A program made the translations under genes and the position numbers. Positions 19,301 through 26,072 of a DNA stretch of 64,000 nucleotides are shown one piece after another. The stretch spans positions 992,001-1,056,000 of the forward strand of contig NZ_CP091881.1 of assembly GCF_022163125.1 (NCBI RefSeq). The letters run 5' to 3'. This DNA is from Paenibacillus sp. HWE-109 (GTDB taxonomy: Bacteria > Bacillota > Bacilli > Paenibacillales > NBRC-103111). How positions within the stretch are numbered: position 1 is the first letter of the stretch; every line of letters starts with the position of its first letter. The notes beneath the pieces are model-generated. The model searched no databases and was not told the origin of the DNA. It was given only the letters and a program-made list of their open reading frames with translations.

Positions 19301-20200
19301 AAAATCTCGAAGCCAACAGCAGATATGGTTAAAGTGGCGGAGAATGCGGCAGACAAAGATCAGTTTACGCTTGTTGTGCCGTCGATCGACTTTACAGTTG
19401 GAGCTGCATACGGCGGCAAGATCATCGATCTATCTAAATTCAACGCCTATGTGAAACGTACGATTGCCATTCCTGATGGCGTAGATCCGAATAAAATTAC
19501 AACAGCAGTTGTTATAGAGCCAGATGGAACTGTTCGTCATGTACCAACAAAACTTGTCATCATAGACGGGAAGTATTATGCAGAGGTTAGCAGCTTAACA
19601 AACAGTACGTACTCTCTGATTTGGCATCCAGTAGTATTCTCAGATGTCTCGGCACACTGGGCAAAAGATGCTGTGAACAATCTAGGATCAAGAATGATCA
19701 TTAGTGGGATTGGCAATGACCTGTTTAATCCCGACGCAGATATTACTCGTGCCGAGTTTGCTGCCATCATAGTTCGAGGATTGGGCTTGAAGTTGGAGAA
19801 TAGAACACCGAACTTCTCCGATGTAAAGGCTGCGGATTGGTATAGTAGTGCAATCATGACGGCTCAATCCAACCAACTTATTGACGGTTTCGAGGATGGC
19901 ACCTTCCGTCCTGAAGACAAGATTACCAGAGAGCAGGCCATGATTATTATTGCTAAAGCAATGGCGATCACCGGTTTGAAAGCGAAACTCACAAACCATA
20001 ATGCCGCTGATGTATTACGTACTTATACAGATGCAACCGAAAGTGCACCTTGGGCAATGAGTGGCATTGCTGATAGCATCCAAGCGGGCATTGTAAGTGG
20101 AAGAGACGAAGCTACGCTTGCACCGAAAGCTTATATTACAAGAGCAGAGGTTGCTAAGTTGGTACAACTGTTGTTACGGAAATCTGATTTAATATCATAA
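13397..20200 (+). CDS. Giant cell-surface enzyme: two GH43 units, CBMs, Ig/PKD-like repeats and SLH anchor
   Basis: The product has 2267 residues, with AAGGAG correctly spaced before ATG 13397. Modules: signal peptide (1-41); GH43 propeller (47-370, WADVPDLDVIRV); two tandem CBM4/9- or CBM22-like modules (386-542, 544-697); the concanavalin-like sandwich that belongs to the first GH43 (711-906); a cohesin-like or other beta-sandwich (911-1053); a second GH43 of the arabinoxylan-arabinofuranohydrolase type (1058-1370, GADPFAM, LFDPAV, MFEDSG); CBM6 (1405-1537); three 95-residue Ig/PKD-like repeats (1548-1823); Ser/Gly/Thr linker; pre-SLH domain (1853-2073); three SLH repeats (2079-2267). The first GH43 is closest to that in the 8586 gene and the second to that in the 3265 gene, so the protein fuses both activities and anchors itself without a dockerin. 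Confidence 0.87.
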   Translation: MEVKMKRVRSLMHMSKKLTVFLLALTLLLSVVPSASIYAQSNEDTLENPFIWADVPDLDVIRVGDAYYMSSTTMHMNPGVPIMKSYDLKNWEIVNYVYDLLADNDEQALRNGKDNYGKGSWASSLRYHNGKYYVAFPSYDTGKTYIYQTTDIEKGPWTHSELDGVYHDLSLLFDDDGRVYMVYGGGDIKAIELTPDATAIKAGGLNKVIIPNASLVASTAENVNLPAEGTHIQKINGKYYVFNITWPKNSGRVEIMHRADRIDGVYEGKVALNNAGIAQGGIIDTVDGKWYAMLFGDRGSVGRIPYLVPVTWNDGWPVFGINGTVPQSMAIPVSGAASKNNLVASDEFYQSSQKIGASHTVINTTSTTAPTVPTPVTPLPINEGTELLINGGMENGLTPWEKHDTATVAVSTDEHFSGTSSLYITGRGATGAGVQQFVTGKIKAGATYKFSAKVKYNSGPATKQFIFDIQDGDWQTIKNLASGVMTKGEWGTIEGTYTVPTDATFTLPRIFIETVWTSAQDPTNDLMNFYVDDISFVDVTPDGNLLTNGKMEKGLTPWEKHDTATVAVSTNEHFSGTNSLFISGRAATGAGVQQFVTGKVTAGGKYKFSAKVKYNSGPATRAFNFDIQDGDWQTIKVLGSGVMTKGVWGTIEGTYTVPDNAVFNQPRIFIETSWTAAQDLTNDLMDFYVDDISLIDATPAGGLDKAKNGEYDYNGSNLGLVWQWNHNPDNNRWSLTERPGYLRLTTGRKSTSLLDARNTLTQRTFGPESSGNVALDISKMKDGDYAGLAAFQKEYGFVGVKMSGTSKSIVMVDGSSGTPVEKASILVTQDNVYFKIDFDYKNQTDKAYFYYSLNGFTWTAIGTTLQMHYTLPHFMGYRFGLFNYATKTTGGIVDFDYFRIDNKLTGTNSPATVLQANLADVPNVIGVQNIELQVPVQMNALPNGNYSAISASLNIPKELTVTGVDFNTANIVGDTSYTFANNQLLLHVTGNTVNFANNQSSNVFATIKLKVNGFVPADQTVQMKTDYIQVDGGNVRYNVNNSVSNIGLKQLPTKAYAKIPGYANPLMSHKLGADPFAMVYDGRVYIYMSSDDYEYDANGKIKDNSFSNLNRIFVISSADMVNWTDHGAIPVAGKNNVNNGAGVAKWADLSWAPAAAHKKINGVDKFFLYFANGASGIGVLTADSPIGPWTDPLGQALITSSSPGVPGVAWLFDPAVLVDDDGTGYLYFGGGIPGDPNPTPEQIAHPKTARVVKLADDMIHMAGAAVTIDAPYMFEDSGIHKYNGKYYYSYCSNFSGTHPDGTPPPGEIAYMVSDSPMGPFTYVSPILKNPSVFFGVGGNNHHAIFEFNDQWYVVYHAQTVSKAVVGDGKGYRSPHINKVEYYDNGLIKDIKGDMKGVSQIANLDPYSRVEAETIAWNAGILTEVSTAPGNPLASLNLDVTDINNGDWLAVSNADFGDKGAASFEANVASTVGGKVEIRLDSPIGEVIGTLDVAPTGGDQVWQLLKTDVENVKGIHNIFFMFSGSGSKLFNMDYWKFNVKAPGPVVIPLESVHITGGAQSVTVNDQLTFNSMINPSSVTGATYLWEVSGGISIIGDNSKDSVTIKGTNAGTATLKLTVLAGGTEKKAETTITVSPSSVDPVDYLQSVTITGGSQSVTMNDQLTFNSMINPTSVTGATYLWEASGGITIVGESNQVTVTIRGVSAGTGTLKLTVNAGGTEKTAETTITVSPSSVDPVNPLQSVTITGGSQSITVNDQITFNSIINPTSVTGATYLWEATGSISLVSDSNQDKVTIRGVSAGTGTLKLTVSAGSTKKTAATMITVSPLSSGDDDNHSGNNGGSSTTTTPDSSRKEANILVNGKEESVGSTAETQVNGQTVTTITIDQLKLVQLLAAVGEKANITMRVANNSDIVIGQLNAQMVKNLQENKADLEIKTDRATYTLPSQLIDIPAISGQVGDSVALQDITIQIKISKPTADMVKVAENAADKDQFTLVVPSIDFTVGAAYGGKIIDLSKFNAYVKRTIAIPDGVDPNKITTAVVIEPDGTVRHVPTKLVIIDGKYYAEVSSLTNSTYSLIWHPVVFSDVSAHWAKDAVNNLGSRMIISGIGNDLFNPDADITRAEFAAIIVRGLGLKLENRTPNFSDVKAADWYSSAIMTAQSNQLIDGFEDGTFRPEDKITREQAMIIIAKAMAITGLKAKLTNHNAADVLRTYTDATESAPWAMSGIADSIQAGIVSGRDEATLAPKAYITRAEVAKLVQLLLRKSDLIS
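14552..15499 (+). repeat. Tandem duplication of a CBM4/9- or CBM22-like module
   Basis: Two copies, 158 codons apart (starts 14552 and 15026), share long identical stretches such as the codons for TPWEKHDTATVAVST. The pair interrupts the link between the first GH43 propeller and its C-terminal sandwich, which are nearly contiguous in the 8586 gene. Confidence 0.85.
18040..18870 (+). repeat. Three tandem 95-codon Ig/PKD-like repeats
   Basis: Units start at about 18040, 18325 and 18610 with a 285-base period. Each begins with S-V-x-I-T-G-G-x-Q-S and contains GATYLWE and TLKLTV. High base identity points to recent tandem duplication. They probably act as a stalk between catalytic units and wall anchor. 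Confidence 0.85.
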
Positions 20201-20217
20201 TCACATAACCTAATGGC

Positions 20218-20258
20218 GCCCTATCCCTTAAACATTGCTTCCGAGCAAGGGGTAGGGC
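20218..20258 (+). terminator. Rho-independent terminator after the giant enzyme gene
   Basis: GCCCTATCCCTT (20218-20229) pairs with AAGGGGTAGGGC (20247-20258) with one G-U pair. The stem resembles the terminator at 13185. Confidence 0.65.
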
Positions 20259-20311
20259 AAATAATTACACTAAGATGAAAGTACTTACTTTATTAGGGGA
20301 GGGATCTATTC

Positions 20312-20518
20312 ATGTTGGAAATGGATAATATCCAAAAAAAGCATCAATATACCGTATCAGTCAAAGTTGATAATAGTAACGCGAAAGGGCTTCTTCTCAA
20401 GATGAAGGAAAAGCTGATAAGTGAAAACGAGCTGTCCTCGGAAAACGGTCTCTCTTTTACTGCGTATGCTTGTATACAAGAGAATATCCTTGTAGTCGCC
20501 GCCGATCAAGTTAAATAG
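20312..20518 (+). CDS. Small hypothetical protein (68 aa)
   Basis: The frame has an excellent ribosome site (GGGGAGGGA, 20296-20304) seven bases before ATG 20312, an independent position between two terminators, and an ordinary mixed composition, so it is likely real. The product is small and soluble, with a beta-like start (HQYTVSVKVDN) followed by a charged helix (LLLKMKEKLISENEL). No signal peptide, membrane segment or known motif was recognised. The function is unknown. Confidence 0.55.
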   Translation: MLEMDNIQKKHQYTVSVKVDNSNAKGLLLKMKEKLISENELSSENGLSFTAYACIQENILVVAADQVK

Positions 20519-20577
20519 CATCCCGAGTATATGATCGTGTATAGTTCATACTGACAAGAAGAGAGAGTAAGCTAACT

Positions 20578-20622
20578 GGCCAAAGAAGCATCCAGACCGG
20601 CCGTCTGTGATGCTTCTTTGGC
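20578..20622. terminator. Bidirectional terminator between convergent genes
   Basis: GCCAAAGAAGCATC (20579-20592) and GATGCTTCTTTGGC (20609-20622) form a 14-bp perfect stem. The loop holds a second palindrome (CAGAC-CGGCC-GTCTG). It lies between the small plus-strand gene and the minus-strand DJ-1/PfpI-like gene and can serve both. Confidence 0.75.
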
Positions 20623-20630
20623 TTCCCGTT

Positions 20631-21992
20631 TCATGTGGAAACGGTCTTCCTCCTTACGAAACGTCTGTCTGCTAAATAAAGGACGAACAGAGATAACAAG
20701 CCAACACCAATCGGTATGCCGAACGCTTCGTATGAAAATGGCGCTCCTTCAAGTTTAAGCTGACTTGTGGCGCGGTACTCGAGCCGCTTGGCGGCGAATT
20801 TCGCCGTTCGGATATCTTCCTGCTTCGCCAAATCTTCAAACGCAGGATCCATCGCGAACCGCTCGGGGGAATCGCTATGCAGGTAAAGCTGCTCAGCCTT
20901 GCCGCCGTTCTCGTTCCAGTTTCGGATATCGCCAACAGCGAGCGTCTTAACGTCCGAGCCCACGAAAATCATTTTGTCGAGTTTCGGAGCATTCGCTATT
21001 TGATATCGAGCGACTACATTCAAACCGTACCGGGTAACGACCGGCTCGCGGTTGCTTGATACCGTTATTGTTGTCGTAGTGCCGGAAGCCCCATACGTGT
21101 CAAAAGCTGAGGATAACATCAATTCGTCGGCACCGTTATACAGCAGGACCCCAGTTTTTTTCTTGCTCCATTGAAACGCGTTGTTCAAAACATAGACGAT
21201 ATCGCTCAATCCGGCCGTGAAAGGCTCCATTTGCGGATGCTGAACAAATTTGTAGGAAGGGTAATTCATTTCCTTCGCCACTTTCGCAGCTGTCGGCTCT
21301 CCCATTTGGCGGGATATGACGTACAGCGTGGCATCGATCCCCGAAGTCAAGCCGGCCGAGGAGACCAAGTTGCCATCAGCCACGTAACGCTGATCCCTTT
21401 TCCAGGAAACTTCGGTATATTTCTTTTCTAATCTGCCGATATCTCCCCAATGCGTTGCCGCTGATTTCCCTTTCAGCAGGCCGGTATCGGCCAAATTCTC
21501 CGCTCCATTGCAAATGGACAACAAGGTCGTTTCCTTGCCTGAGTGCTTCCTAATCCAATCGCGGACAGGTTTGTATTTCGCCTCATCCAAAATCGGCATG
21601 AAAGGGATCACGATGATATCCGGACCTTTGCCTGTCAATTTGTCTAACTCGTCAAAAGTGTAATGCGGTGCGACATCAAGACCGCCCGTTAACGATTTGA
21701 TGTTTTTGTCGGGTGCAGCCGCAAATACATTGTACGAGCCCGTCATGGAGAACATTTCGTAAGGTACGAGAAAATCGAACACCTCGGTCACTTCATTCGC
21801 TAAAATAACAGCTACTGTCGGCTTTTTCGAATCATAGGCAGGGGCTTGGAGGCTTTGTAAAGAAGCAGGAGCCGGCTTATCATAAACCGACATAGCCTCC
21901 TGCATCGTGCGCAGGGACCCGATCGCTCCGGTTCCTCCTACAACGAGAACAAAAACACACGTATACACGATGAAACGCAATAACTTTTTCAA
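20631..21992 (-). CDS. Membrane-anchored DJ-1/PfpI-family protein
   Basis: The 453-residue product has an N-terminal membrane segment (about 5-27), an outside domain and a C-terminal membrane segment (about 425-443) followed by a basic tail. Residues 58-250 form a DJ-1/PfpI (class I glutamine-amidotransferase-like) domain with the nucleophile-elbow motif LLSICNGAENLADTG and a following ATHWGD, as in the AraC-linked GATase1 group. A second, weaker domain of the same fold seems to follow (about 275-400) without an obvious Cys elbow. The substrate is unknown; members of the group act as proteases, deglycases or ligand sensors. It lies downstream of GH127 on the same strand but 346 bases away with its own ribosome site (AAAGGAGAG on the minus strand) and operator-like palindrome. 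Confidence 0.75.
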   Translation of the reverse strand: MKKLLRFIVYTCVFVLVVGGTGAIGSLRTMQEAMSVYDKPAPASLQSLQAPAYDSKKPTVAVILANEVTEVFDFLVPYEMFSMTGSYNVFAAAPDKNIKSLTGGLDVAPHYTFDELDKLTGKGPDIIVIPFMPILDEAKYKPVRDWIRKHSGKETTLLSICNGAENLADTGLLKGKSAATHWGDIGRLEKKYTEVSWKRDQRYVADGNLVSSAGLTSGIDATLYVISRQMGEPTAAKVAKEMNYPSYKFVQHPQMEPFTAGLSDIVYVLNNAFQWSKKKTGVLLYNGADELMLSSAFDTYGASGTTTTITVSSNREPVVTRYGLNVVARYQIANAPKLDKMIFVGSDVKTLAVGDIRNWNENGGKAEQLYLHSDSPERFAMDPAFEDLAKQEDIRTAKFAAKRLEYRATSQLKLEGAPFSYEAFGIPIGVGLLSLFVLYLADRRFVRRKTVST

Positions 21993-22015
21993 TTGTCTTC
22001 TCTCCTTTTGTTATT

Positions 22016-22044
22016 TTAGTTAATTATTAATTATAATTAACTAA
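22016..22044. promoter_or_regulatory. AT-rich palindrome upstream of the DJ-1/PfpI-like gene, probable operator
   Basis: TTAGTTAATTA (22016-22026) and TAATTAACTAA (22034-22044) are a perfect 11-bp inverted repeat with a 7-base spacer. A nested perfect palindrome, TTAATTATAATTAA, lies at 22027-22040. The position just upstream of the minus-strand start at 21992 fits a repressor site of MarR or TetR type; the regulator is not identified. Confidence 0.55.
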
Positions 22045-22338
22045 CTTTATTTAAGAATAACAAGAGAAGGCAACTGAAAAAACCACCCAAAGACTGTATT
22101 TTTTCCTCGACTAAGGTCCAGGTAAAGGAGTTTTACTCGAACATCCGTATATATTGCTTCTTTATAATCATAACTGACCGGCCCTTTTCTGAATATGACT
22201 CGAAGGGGCTATTCGCACAACGCCAGCGAAGTACGATGTTGCAAGAAACAAGCTCCGCATAAAGTCCACCGTCCGCAGCGTGATTTAAATCCTTGAAAAA
22301 TCTTTCATCTCAGTATCAACTCTTTTTGCTGCTTTTTC
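22045..22338. other. Intergenic region without recognised gene
   Basis: About 290 bases between the GH127 stop and the palindrome. On the minus strand short open stretches occur, but none has a start with ribosome site or recognisable similarity. No clear hairpin with a T tract was found. It may hold the promoter of the DJ-1/PfpI-like gene or remains of a lost gene. Confidence 0.4.
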
Positions 22339-24615
22339 TTAAGTCATATGTTTAAGTATACGAAGAACGCCATAGATGCCATTCTCCATTTCGCGCGGCA
22401 TGAACTTGATAGTTACGACTTCTTTCCCTGCAGTTAATGAATCAGGAAGGACGAAGATTCGCTCGTAGAATATCCGCTTCCATTCTTTCGTGAACATCTC
22501 GGTGGCTAACAGCTCTCCGTCAATAAAGATATCACAGCTTCTATTCGTGTGAAGTTGGTTAAAGGTCACGGCTAACGCAGCTCCAGGCTGAACCTTCATC
22601 TGGTAGCTGAACCATCCACCGGCTTCAACCATTCTTCCGTTCAATCCTTCCCACGTACCGCCGTATGTTCGTTCTCCCTGTACCTGATGCTCTAATTCGT
22701 ATTGGTCATTTCCAATTTGTATGGCATCCAGGGTAGCCTCTCTCAGGTTCCGTTCCCGTTCCGCTTTCTCCACATGCTTCTTCAGTTCTTCAGACCCTAC
22801 GTCCAGTAGGCTCCAGTAGATGCCATATCTTTCACGATGTTGTTTGTAGTGCGGTGTAAAGACTAGCCGCTCATCTTCATCTGTATGCTTAAGCGCAAAC
22901 GCCAAATCTTCGCCTAGACGAATCACATGCTCATCGAATCGGCCAAGCCATTCCTCGACACACATGCCTTGCGGGACGATATAATCTTTGAGGATCATTC
23001 GCCTGGTCGCAACGCTGACTAGAATACCGGTTTTCGATTCGACCATATCTTCGGTACCGAGCGCTGCGCTGAGAACAACCGGGCCATATTGGAGCCCAAT
23101 GACATGAGGCGAATCAGGCAGGCGGGAATAGGCTACCTTCATTGGAATTCGCAGCCCAATCGTATCGCCATCCTGCCAAATCCGGTTGATAATCGCATAA
23201 CCCCGCTCCACAATAGGTGAAACCCTTTCTCCGTTAACTGTCATTTCAATCGCTTCTGCCGCCCAATAAGGGATACGAATGTGCAAGGCAAGCTGCTTTG
23301 GCTCCATCGTTTCGACTGTTAGATGAACCCTATCGGTTTGAGGGAGTGAGGTGGACTGCGTAATCGTCACATGTTGCTCCTGCCAAAGCAGTTTCGAGCT
23401 TACGAACTGATTGACATACAGCTGGTTATCGGCATAGAAATAGATACTATCATTTAGTTTGGTGAAACTTTCCATCCCCGTACCGGTGCAGCACCAGAAA
23501 TGTTCGAACGGGGAGCTGTAGATTTTGAAATATCCGGTTGCCATGGGCTGAAAATACATTGTCATGCCAGTGTCCGGATTTTGGGATGACAAGATGGCGT
23601 TCAGATAAGTTCGCTCGTAAAAATCAGCGTATTTGATATCTTGCGTAAGCTTGAAAAGTTCTTTGGTCAGTTTCAACATATTATAGCTATTGCATGTCTC
23701 GCAGGTGACATCGGAACGTTTGCTGTCCAACTCATCAGGTTCGCCGAAATGCTCGCATTCACTGTTTCCGCCCGTGATGTAGCTATGGTGGTAAACAACA
23801 GTATCCCAGAAGTTAACGGCCGCTTCAAAGTAGCTGTGTTCGCTTTCCCCAAGTGTCAAATACCGGTTCAATGCTCCGATAAACTTCGGAATCATCGTGT
23901 TGGCATGTTTGCCCTTCAGTACATCTCTTCTCTCCCGAAGCGCATCGAACAGGCTGACCTCATCGAACCGATGGGCAGCCTCAAGATGCCGGTTGTTTCC
24001 TGTCAGTTTGTAAAGATCGTACAGGCAATCGTTCATGCCGCCATATTCCACAGCCAGTACCGTAGTTTGAACTTCGTCTGTCCATGCGAGGGCGCGGTTC
24101 GCCACCCAATCGCCCAGATGGTTCACGACATGAAATGCTTGCTGCAGCTTTGTAGCATGATAGACGGCAATCAGGCCTGCAATAATTTTGTGCAGGGTAT
24201 ACCATGGCACCCAAGCTGGTTTGCGATTCTCTACATTGTCAAACAACGTTTCGGGAAAAGCGGATAGATAACCGCTATCCTGTTGGCATTGGGCTAATTC
24301 TGCAACAAGGTATTCGATTCTTGCGAGCATATCCTTATCTTTTGTTTGCGAATAAGCTTGGGAGATGGCAATCAAATAGTGTCCCAACGTATGACCACGA
24401 ATTTCGGTGTTCTCCCATCCGGAGTATTTATCCGCTTTCGGCTGTAAGCCCTTTGTTTCACGAAAACCGGCAAGAAGGCGGTCGGCTTCGTAGCTGGTCA
24501 AATAGGTCCATTCTTTCTTGAATGCATGAGTTAGAATATCATCCGATAATTGGATTTGATTAAGCCCGAAATGCCTTAAAGTGGTAGGGTTGGTGTGTGC
24601 TTTCAAAACGATCAT
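22339..24615 (-). CDS. GH127 beta-L-arabinofuranosidase (cytoplasmic)
   Basis: The 758-residue product has no signal peptide, so it should act on imported oligosaccharides. It is a full-length GH127 (formerly DUF1680) enzyme: alpha/alpha-barrel with WENTEIRGHTLGHYL near residue 67, and WVPWYTLHKIIAGL near 135. The zinc/thiolate centre known from Bifidobacterium HypBA1 (Glu-x-Cys and Cys-Cys) is conserved here as Glu306-Thr-Cys308 (TCETCNSYN) and Cys375-Cys376 (FWCCTGTGMESF); the last Cys would be the nucleophile. GH127 enzymes release beta-L-arabinofuranose from plant glycoproteins or arabino-oligosaccharides. It is transcribed divergently from an AraC-type regulator, which probably controls it. 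Confidence 0.9.
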   Translation of the reverse strand: MIVLKAHTNPTTLRHFGLNQIQLSDDILTHAFKKEWTYLTSYEADRLLAGFRETKGLQPKADKYSGWENTEIRGHTLGHYLIAISQAYSQTKDKDMLARIEYLVAELAQCQQDSGYLSAFPETLFDNVENRKPAWVPWYTLHKIIAGLIAVYHATKLQQAFHVVNHLGDWVANRALAWTDEVQTTVLAVEYGGMNDCLYDLYKLTGNNRHLEAAHRFDEVSLFDALRERRDVLKGKHANTMIPKFIGALNRYLTLGESEHSYFEAAVNFWDTVVYHHSYITGGNSECEHFGEPDELDSKRSDVTCETCNSYNMLKLTKELFKLTQDIKYADFYERTYLNAILSSQNPDTGMTMYFQPMATGYFKIYSSPFEHFWCCTGTGMESFTKLNDSIYFYADNQLYVNQFVSSKLLWQEQHVTITQSTSLPQTDRVHLTVETMEPKQLALHIRIPYWAAEAIEMTVNGERVSPIVERGYAIINRIWQDGDTIGLRIPMKVAYSRLPDSPHVIGLQYGPVVLSAALGTEDMVESKTGILVSVATRRMILKDYIVPQGMCVEEWLGRFDEHVIRLGEDLAFALKHTDEDERLVFTPHYKQHRERYGIYWSLLDVGSEELKKHVEKAERERNLREATLDAIQIGNDQYELEHQVQGERTYGGTWEGLNGRMVEAGGWFSYQMKVQPGAALAVTFNQLHTNRSCDIFIDGELLATEMFTKEWKRIFYERIFVLPDSLTAGKEVVTIKFMPREMENGIYGVLRILKHMT

Positions 24616-24633
24616 CCTCTCGCTGTTGTAGTA

Positions 24634-24656
24634 ATAGCGTAATACTAGTACGCTAT
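24634..24656. promoter_or_regulatory. Inverted repeat in the divergent GH127/AraC-type promoter region
   Basis: ATAGCGTA (24634-24641) and TACGCTAT (24649-24656) are perfect 8-bp arms separated by 7 bases. It lies about 20 bases upstream of the GH127 start on the minus strand and about 115 bases upstream of the regulator start. It is a natural candidate binding site for the adjacent regulator, although AraC proteins more often use direct repeats. A TATACT sequence at 24730-24735 may be the -10 box of the regulator gene. Confidence 0.5.
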
Positions 24657-24770
24657 AGAGGTAAATAGGAGAAGGTTTGATTATGTGTCAAAAGGGAAGT
24701 TGTTTTTTATGCATCCTTTAAATTTTGCCTATACTATTCTAAGATTACTAGTGAGAAAGGATGAAGTCTG

Positions 24771-25610
24771 ATGACCTGCTATAGCTTCCGTGTTGATACA
24801 CCTGTATCTCTCGTTATGACCGGCAAATTCGTTGCTCCCTCTCCAGAGTGGAAGCATATGTACCGTGTATTATCGGAATTCGAACTTTTTATTCAAACAA
24901 GTGGCACGTTATATATAGAGATGGATAAGGAACGGTATGCCCTGAATGAAGGAGACTTCCTGCTCATGCCGCCACATGCCTTGCAACACGGTTATCAAGA
25001 ATCGGACTGCAGCTTCTACTGGCTTCATTTCAATGTTCAAGAAGGCTATGAGACGTTACATAGCGACTCGGTGTACGAGCCCTCCGTATTAACGATTCCC
25101 CAAAAGGGGACACTTCGAAATCCCGATAAGCTGATTGTGATGATGAAGCAGCTACAGGATTCCATCCGCAGCTACAGGGAACAAACGTTGAACAATTATT
25201 TGACGACAAGTATTCTATGTGAATTGGTTAATCAGTTATTTCTTGCCCATCATTCTGGTAAGAATCGCAGGCAGCAGCTGTATAACGACATCGTGGATTA
25301 TATAAAGTGGAACCGGAATGAGAATATGAATGTGAAGCAGCTAGCCGAGCATTTCGGTTATAATGCCAAGCATTTATCCTTTTTGTTCTCAGAGATTGCG
25401 GGAATCTCCATAAAGCAATTTATGTTGCAAGAGAAGATGGATGCCGCAAAAACGCTATTGGTGGATACGAATCAAAGTATAAAGGAAATATCCTACCATC
25501 TGGGTTACTCGGAAAGTCAACAATTTACGCATAGTTTTAAGAAAATCACAGGCCTTACACCAACCGATTACCGCAATGCATACGCCAATCGGTTGCTATT
25601 TTTTAAGTGA
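24771..25610 (+). CDS. AraC-family transcriptional regulator (cupin sensor plus HTH)
   Basis: The 279-residue product has an N-terminal AraC-binding cupin (about 1-150; motifs LNEGDFLLMPPHALQH and FYWLHFNV) and a C-terminal pair of helix-turn-helix motifs (about 175-279; MNVKQLAEHFGYNAKHLS, and SIKEISYHLGYSESQQFTHSF followed by KKITGLTPTDYR). This is the arrangement of sugar-responsive one-component activators. The gene is divergent from GH127, with 155 bases between starts, so beta-arabinofuranoside-derived sugar is a likely signal; this is inferred from position. ATG 24771 has a GAAAGGA ribosome site at 24755-24761. Confidence 0.85.
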   Translation: MTCYSFRVDTPVSLVMTGKFVAPSPEWKHMYRVLSEFELFIQTSGTLYIEMDKERYALNEGDFLLMPPHALQHGYQESDCSFYWLHFNVQEGYETLHSDSVYEPSVLTIPQKGTLRNPDKLIVMMKQLQDSIRSYREQTLNNYLTTSILCELVNQLFLAHHSGKNRRQQLYNDIVDYIKWNRNENMNVKQLAEHFGYNAKHLSFLFSEIAGISIKQFMLQEKMDAAKTLLVDTNQSIKEISYHLGYSESQQFTHSFKKITGLTPTDYRNAYANRLLFFK

Positions 25611-25641
25611 CATCGGACCTACTAAGTGACGAAATACATAG

Positions 25642-25854
25642 GAAGAGGTTTGGCAAATACCGAAGAGGACTCTTTTCGATAAGGCTAACACCATCCGGAA
25701 CATTACATGGTCGGTTACAGCGGCTGCTTTCGTTGCTGGAATATTGATTTCTTTGCTGCTTGCCCATCGAAACAGCATGCCGATCCATCGGCTGGCCGGA
25801 GCGATCCGGGAACAACTCGGCCTGGAATATAGTAAGGGCAATAACGATTTTTGA
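25642..25854 (+). pseudogene. Fragment of a membrane-bound AraC-type regulator
   Basis: The frame starting EEVWQIPKRTLFDKANTIRN, followed by a hydrophobic segment (VTAAAFVAGILISLLLAHRN) and SMPIHRLAGAIREQL, looks like the region around the second membrane helix of large Paenibacillus AraC-type regulators with an outside sensor. It has no start codon or ribosome site, is preceded by a stop and ends at a TGA at 25852-25854. Both sensor and DNA-binding parts are missing. Confidence 0.65.
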
Positions 25855-25862
25855 ATGGCAAC

Positions 25863-26052
25863 ATCTCGATACTTATGCTTAACCCGCGGTTGGGAATTTT
25901 CAATTTGTTGCTCAAGAGCTTTGGCTTTCATGAAATTGATTTTCTGGGAGATTCGGAGCTTATTCCGATCCGTTTATGTATGGACTGGCGCCTGGCAAAA
26001 CACAGGATACGCTGCGGTTATTTATTTTGCCGCATGCTGCAAAATCCGTTGA
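25863..26052 (+). pseudogene. Fragment of an LplB/YteP-type sugar ABC permease, frameshifted
   Basis: One frame reads SILMLNPRLGIFNLLLKSFG (25863 on) and, after a frameshift near 25960, another reads FRSVYVWTGAWQNTGYAAVI. Together they match the periplasmic loop and following helix of LplB-type permeases, which typically contain LGIVN and a WQ-x-x-G-x-x-x-I-Y-x-AA stretch. The parts before and after are absent. Confidence 0.65.
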
Positions 26053-26072
26053 ATCTGCCCACTTCGGAAGTC

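Noticed and set aside
23641..24267. Plus-strand open frame of 208 codons inside GH127
   Set aside because: GH127 on the other strand is full length with all catalytic motifs; the plus-strand frame has no ribosome site and no domain.
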